A DNA stretch of 64,000 nucleotides from the NCBI GenBank assembly GCA_964017065.1, contig OZ024786.1:1840683-1904682 (forward strand), in the 5' to 3' direction. Within the stretch, counting starts at the first letter, position 1. The number at the start of each line of letters is the position of its first letter. A model generated the notes under the pieces. That model was not told where the DNA came from. It did no database searches and saw only the letters and a program-made list of their open reading frames with translations. Source of the DNA: Haliclona indistincta. Its lineage: Eukaryota > Porifera > Demospongiae > Haplosclerida > Chalinidae. The translations under genes were made by a program, and so were the position numbers. This document shows, piece by piece, positions 61,316-64,000 of the stretch.

Positions 61316-63490
61316 TCAGTAGGTGATCACTCCATTTTCATCACTGATGTACAGTCGACCTGTCTTGTCGGATACGATGAACAAAGGAAAATTGAAACTA
61401 GAGCCATCACTGTCACCGATATATCCAAGAAACTTGCCGTTACTACTAAACATACTCACTGTATTACAGCCATTGCACTCAGTCACATAAAGTATGTCAT
61501 TAGCATTGAAACATAGACCATTTGGATAATTTAACCGACCTTTTCCAGCTCCCTTATTGTCAATCAAGGCCAACAGCTTACCCTCGGGAGTGAACTTCTG
61601 AACTCTGTTGTTACTATAGTCAGCTACATAGACCATACCATCAGCATCAATAGCTATATCACGTGGACCATTGAACTCTCCAGGTTGAGGTCCATAGCTA
61701 CCAAAGCAGTATGAGAAGGTGAGGTCAGCATTGAGAACCTGGACACGATTGTTACCAGTATCAGAAACAAAGACTTGTCCATTATGATGAACAGCTATAC
61801 CTATTGGATATTTGAATTGTAGTGGTTGAGATCCCTTACCGCCCACTGTAGCTATGAAGGCACCCTCTGACGTCAACACTTGTAGACGATGATTACTGTA
61901 GTCAGTAACTACAATACGACCATCTTGAGTCACTGCTACTCCTACTGGATTGTTAAACTCTACTTGTCCTGTGCCACGCTGTCCAATTCTTTTGATTTTT
62001 CTTCCATTACTAGGATCGATGATGGTGATGCAATGATTACCAATATCCATCGCAATAAGGCAACCTTCCCTTGTGATGCTTAATCCTCGAGGACGCTTCA
62101 GATCAGTGAATGTCTGTCCTGCCTTTCTGGGCATGACCTGTACATTGAGAGGTGTGTCAAGAATATCAGTCCCTCCCACCTGCACCCTCAGCTGGTGGAG
62201 ACCAGCAGTGGGAGGAGAATAGTGAACCTCAAAACTGCCAAGAGCCACTTGGTGTATGACACACCTGAAAGCTAATGTGGGGTCAGCTACTGGAGAGAGC
62301 TGGCAGGAGACCTGCTCAGAGGAGAAAGGAGCTGCACTGCTAAGATCAAAGCTTGTTTCGTCACCAGCTGCCTTAAACTGGCCATACCTAACCACACTAC
62401 CCAGACTACGACATGCCTCTAGAACACCAGCGTTCTTTGCAAACCTCACCCTGGTCTCCTCCGGTGGTTGGGGGTTGTCTAGTGAGCAGACAGCTGCCAT
62501 GCGCTCCACCATCTGTCCCTTCATCACAAGGATCTCCTGCTGGCTCCCTATCCTCAGCTCCTCCTCAGCAAATTCCTTACAGCTCTTCAACTGTGTGATG
62601 GTAATGTCCGCTTCCTTCTTGCGAGCAGATATCTCCTCAATGCAAGCATCAGTGACTTGGTCAAGCTCTCTGATCAGTTGTCTCTCTGACTCTTTCAGGA
62701 GCTGCATCAGCTGTTGGGCTGTGGCCTCAATCTCCCTTCTCGCAGCTCCTACCTCCTGCAAGAAATCTCCTTCCTGTGTTTCCACAGTTTGTACAGCCGA
62801 GGTAACGGCAGCTAGCTTCTTTTTGACTTTATCGAGATCGTTGGCAATATTTTTGTGGTGTCTCGGAAAGGCATCATTGATTGGCTCGTAGTCATGGTTA
62901 TGATGAGATTTAGCAGTGGTACAAAGATGGCACACAGGTTTATCACAAGTGTTGCAGTACACCTTCAATGGCTCACCATGGCTAATACACTCCATAGTGG
63001 GCTGCTCCTTGAGGGAAATTAGCTTAGAGGCAGTGGTAGTCACATCCTCCACTCCCAGTATCTGGTGGCTGGTGAATGCAGCCCATGCATTGTGCTTATC
63101 AGTGCATGTCTGGCAGAGAAGCACAGAGCATTGTTTGCAGTATCCAGTGGCCTGTTTTTTGTGGCAATTCTCACAGTTATTCTGCTTTGACCCAGACACC
63201 TTCTCTAGCACTTGATATAGCTCCAGGAAGTTGTTGATGAGGAAGGCAGACTGGAATCCACTCACTCCTATGTCAGGTTGCTGTGTTGTCTGGCGGCACA
63301 CAGGGCAAGTGATAAAGGGCTTGTCTTCCTTGATTTCCACTGGGAAGCGACCAAGACAGCCATGACAGAACGAGTGGAGACAGGGCAGTGTCCTGGGCTG
63401 TGTATAGCGATCCAGGCAGACTGGACAGGTGAGCTGCTGCTCGAGATTAGCAAGAGCCTCACTAGCTGTGGGTGGTTTCTCAGTGGCCAT
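61316..63490 (-). CDS. TRIM-NHL protein, array copy 6 (724 aa), opposite strand
   Basis: Intact single-exon copy on the minus strand, ATG at 63490-63488, preceded by the same upstream block (63491-63585). RING complete; B-box 1 like copy 5 (VLLCQTCTDKHNAWAAF) but B-box 2 and early coiled coil like copies 1 and 4 (GEPLKVYCNTCDKPVCHLC, DAFPRHHKNIANDL), so it is mosaic. The fifth blade has an extra residue (ECNGCNTVS). Propeller variants: IGN, TDYS, KYPI, SDTGNN, ADYSN. It is the only copy in this orientation and faces the tail of copy 5. Confidence 0.95.
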   Translation of the reverse strand: MATEKPPTASEALANLEQQLTCPVCLDRYTQPRTLPCLHSFCHGCLGRFPVEIKEDKPFITCPVCRQTTQQPDIGVSGFQSAFLINNFLELYQVLEKVSGSKQNNCENCHKKQATGYCKQCSVLLCQTCTDKHNAWAAFTSHQILGVEDVTTTASKLISLKEQPTMECISHGEPLKVYCNTCDKPVCHLCTTAKSHHNHDYEPINDAFPRHHKNIANDLDKVKKKLAAVTSAVQTVETQEGDFLQEVGAARREIEATAQQLMQLLKESERQLIRELDQVTDACIEEISARKKEADITITQLKSCKEFAEEELRIGSQQEILVMKGQMVERMAAVCSLDNPQPPEETRVRFAKNAGVLEACRSLGSVVRYGQFKAAGDETSFDLSSAAPFSSEQVSCQLSPVADPTLAFRCVIHQVALGSFEVHYSPPTAGLHQLRVQVGGTDILDTPLNVQVMPRKAGQTFTDLKRPRGLSITREGCLIAMDIGNHCITIIDPSNGRKIKRIGQRGTGQVEFNNPVGVAVTQDGRIVVTDYSNHRLQVLTSEGAFIATVGGKGSQPLQFKYPIGIAVHHNGQVFVSDTGNNRVQVLNADLTFSYCFGSYGPQPGEFNGPRDIAIDADGMVYVADYSNNRVQKFTPEGKLLALIDNKGAGKGRLNYPNGLCFNANDILYVTECNGCNTVSMFSSNGKFLGYIGDSDGSSFNFPLFIVSDKTGRLYISDENGVITY

Positions 63491-63751
63491 TGAAACTAAT
63501 AACTGCAACAAGCTGGTTTGGTTGGCTGAACTAGTAAGGGGTGGTTGTGGTTAGAATCACCTTATGACTGATATGAGTGTAGCTGATCATGAATTTTAAT
63601 ACATTGCCAATAAGCACCTAAGGTGCAGATGCCTGGTAGAATGACAGACTTTATCCGCAAACGGCTGTCCGTAATCGGTGGACTGGACAATAGATATTAT
63701 CTATGACTGGGCTGGACTGGAATGACCGTACAAGCGCTCGCAACTACATGT

Positions 63752-64000
63752 AGTAGTGCCCGTCACAATCACAGCTCTCAGCGACTCACGATCGCGAGAG
63801 AAGCACACATGTGGAGTTTGTTATGAATTGAATGGGCGTGGCTCAATGAGACTGAGCGAGTGCAGAACCGTACGTACACAGGTCAGTATTTTACATGAAA
63901 ATGTCATTTAGATGAAGTTCAGCTCAAGCACGCACTTGCTGTTTATAATTACTATTATTGTAATCTTGATATGTTCAAAAACGCACACAACAAAAAATAA
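63752..64000. repeat. Direct repeat, right copy, flanking TRIM copy 6
   Basis: See the left copy at 60446. It continues to the window edge. Confidence 0.8.

Overview
This is eukaryotic, metazoan-type DNA. It carries large single-exon TRIM-NHL genes, a multi-exon RhoGEF gene with very short GT-AG introns (many under 100 bp), an immunoglobulin-type membrane protein, and dense transposon insertions (BEL/Pao, a LINE, Tc1-like, hAT-like and TTAA elements, Helitron-like elements, foldback MITEs). The compact introns, single-exon TRIM genes and repeat style suggest a demosponge draft assembly. That is inference. A 200-base run of N (50083-50282) marks a scaffold gap.

The backbone is an array of six TRIM-NHL copies: copy 1 (3416-5593, +), copy 2 (15730-17907, +), copy 3 (23333-25507, +, two frameshifts), copy 4 (38234-43516, +, split by a LINE and a Helitron-like element), copy 5 (55986-58154, +) and copy 6 (61316-63490, -). 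Copies 1, 2, 5 and 6 are intact RING / B-box / B-box / coiled coil / filamin-type / NHL propeller proteins of 722-725 aa, the layout of the TRIM2/TRIM3/TRIM71 class of ubiquitin ligases. The N-terminal halves are nearly constant. The NHL propellers differ at the same two positions of successive blades, almost always by amino-acid-changing substitutions, so the array looks like a diversified recognition family.

An intact-looking DH-PH RhoGEF gene lies on the minus strand at 50283-55299 (13 phase-consistent exons, no long ORF). Broken RhoGEF exons lie upstream of TRIM copy 1 and downstream of copies 1, 3, 4 and 5, and those downstream share one 4-bp deletion. The amplified unit was therefore TRIM plus an already dead RhoGEF tail.

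By region: 0-3.3 kb, the edge of a Gypsy-like gag, a foldback element and a RhoGEF fragment; 3.4-8.2 kb, TRIM 1 and its tail; 8.7-15.1 kb, a nest of DNA transposons including a 1.2-kb palindrome and a two-gene Tc1-like element; 15.1-25.5 kb, TRIM 2, a Helitron-like element with nested insertions, and TRIM 3; 25.9-32.2 kb, a BEL/Pao element with identical 118-bp LTRs; 33.4-34.2 kb, MORN-repeat exons; 34.6-43.5 kb, a second Tc1 copy, a Helitron-like element and the broken TRIM 4; 45.2-46.5 kb, the Ig receptor; 46.7-50.1 kb, more Helitron-like copies and a minisatellite; 50.3-55.3 kb, the RhoGEF; 56-64 kb, TRIM 5, its tail and the inverted TRIM 6.
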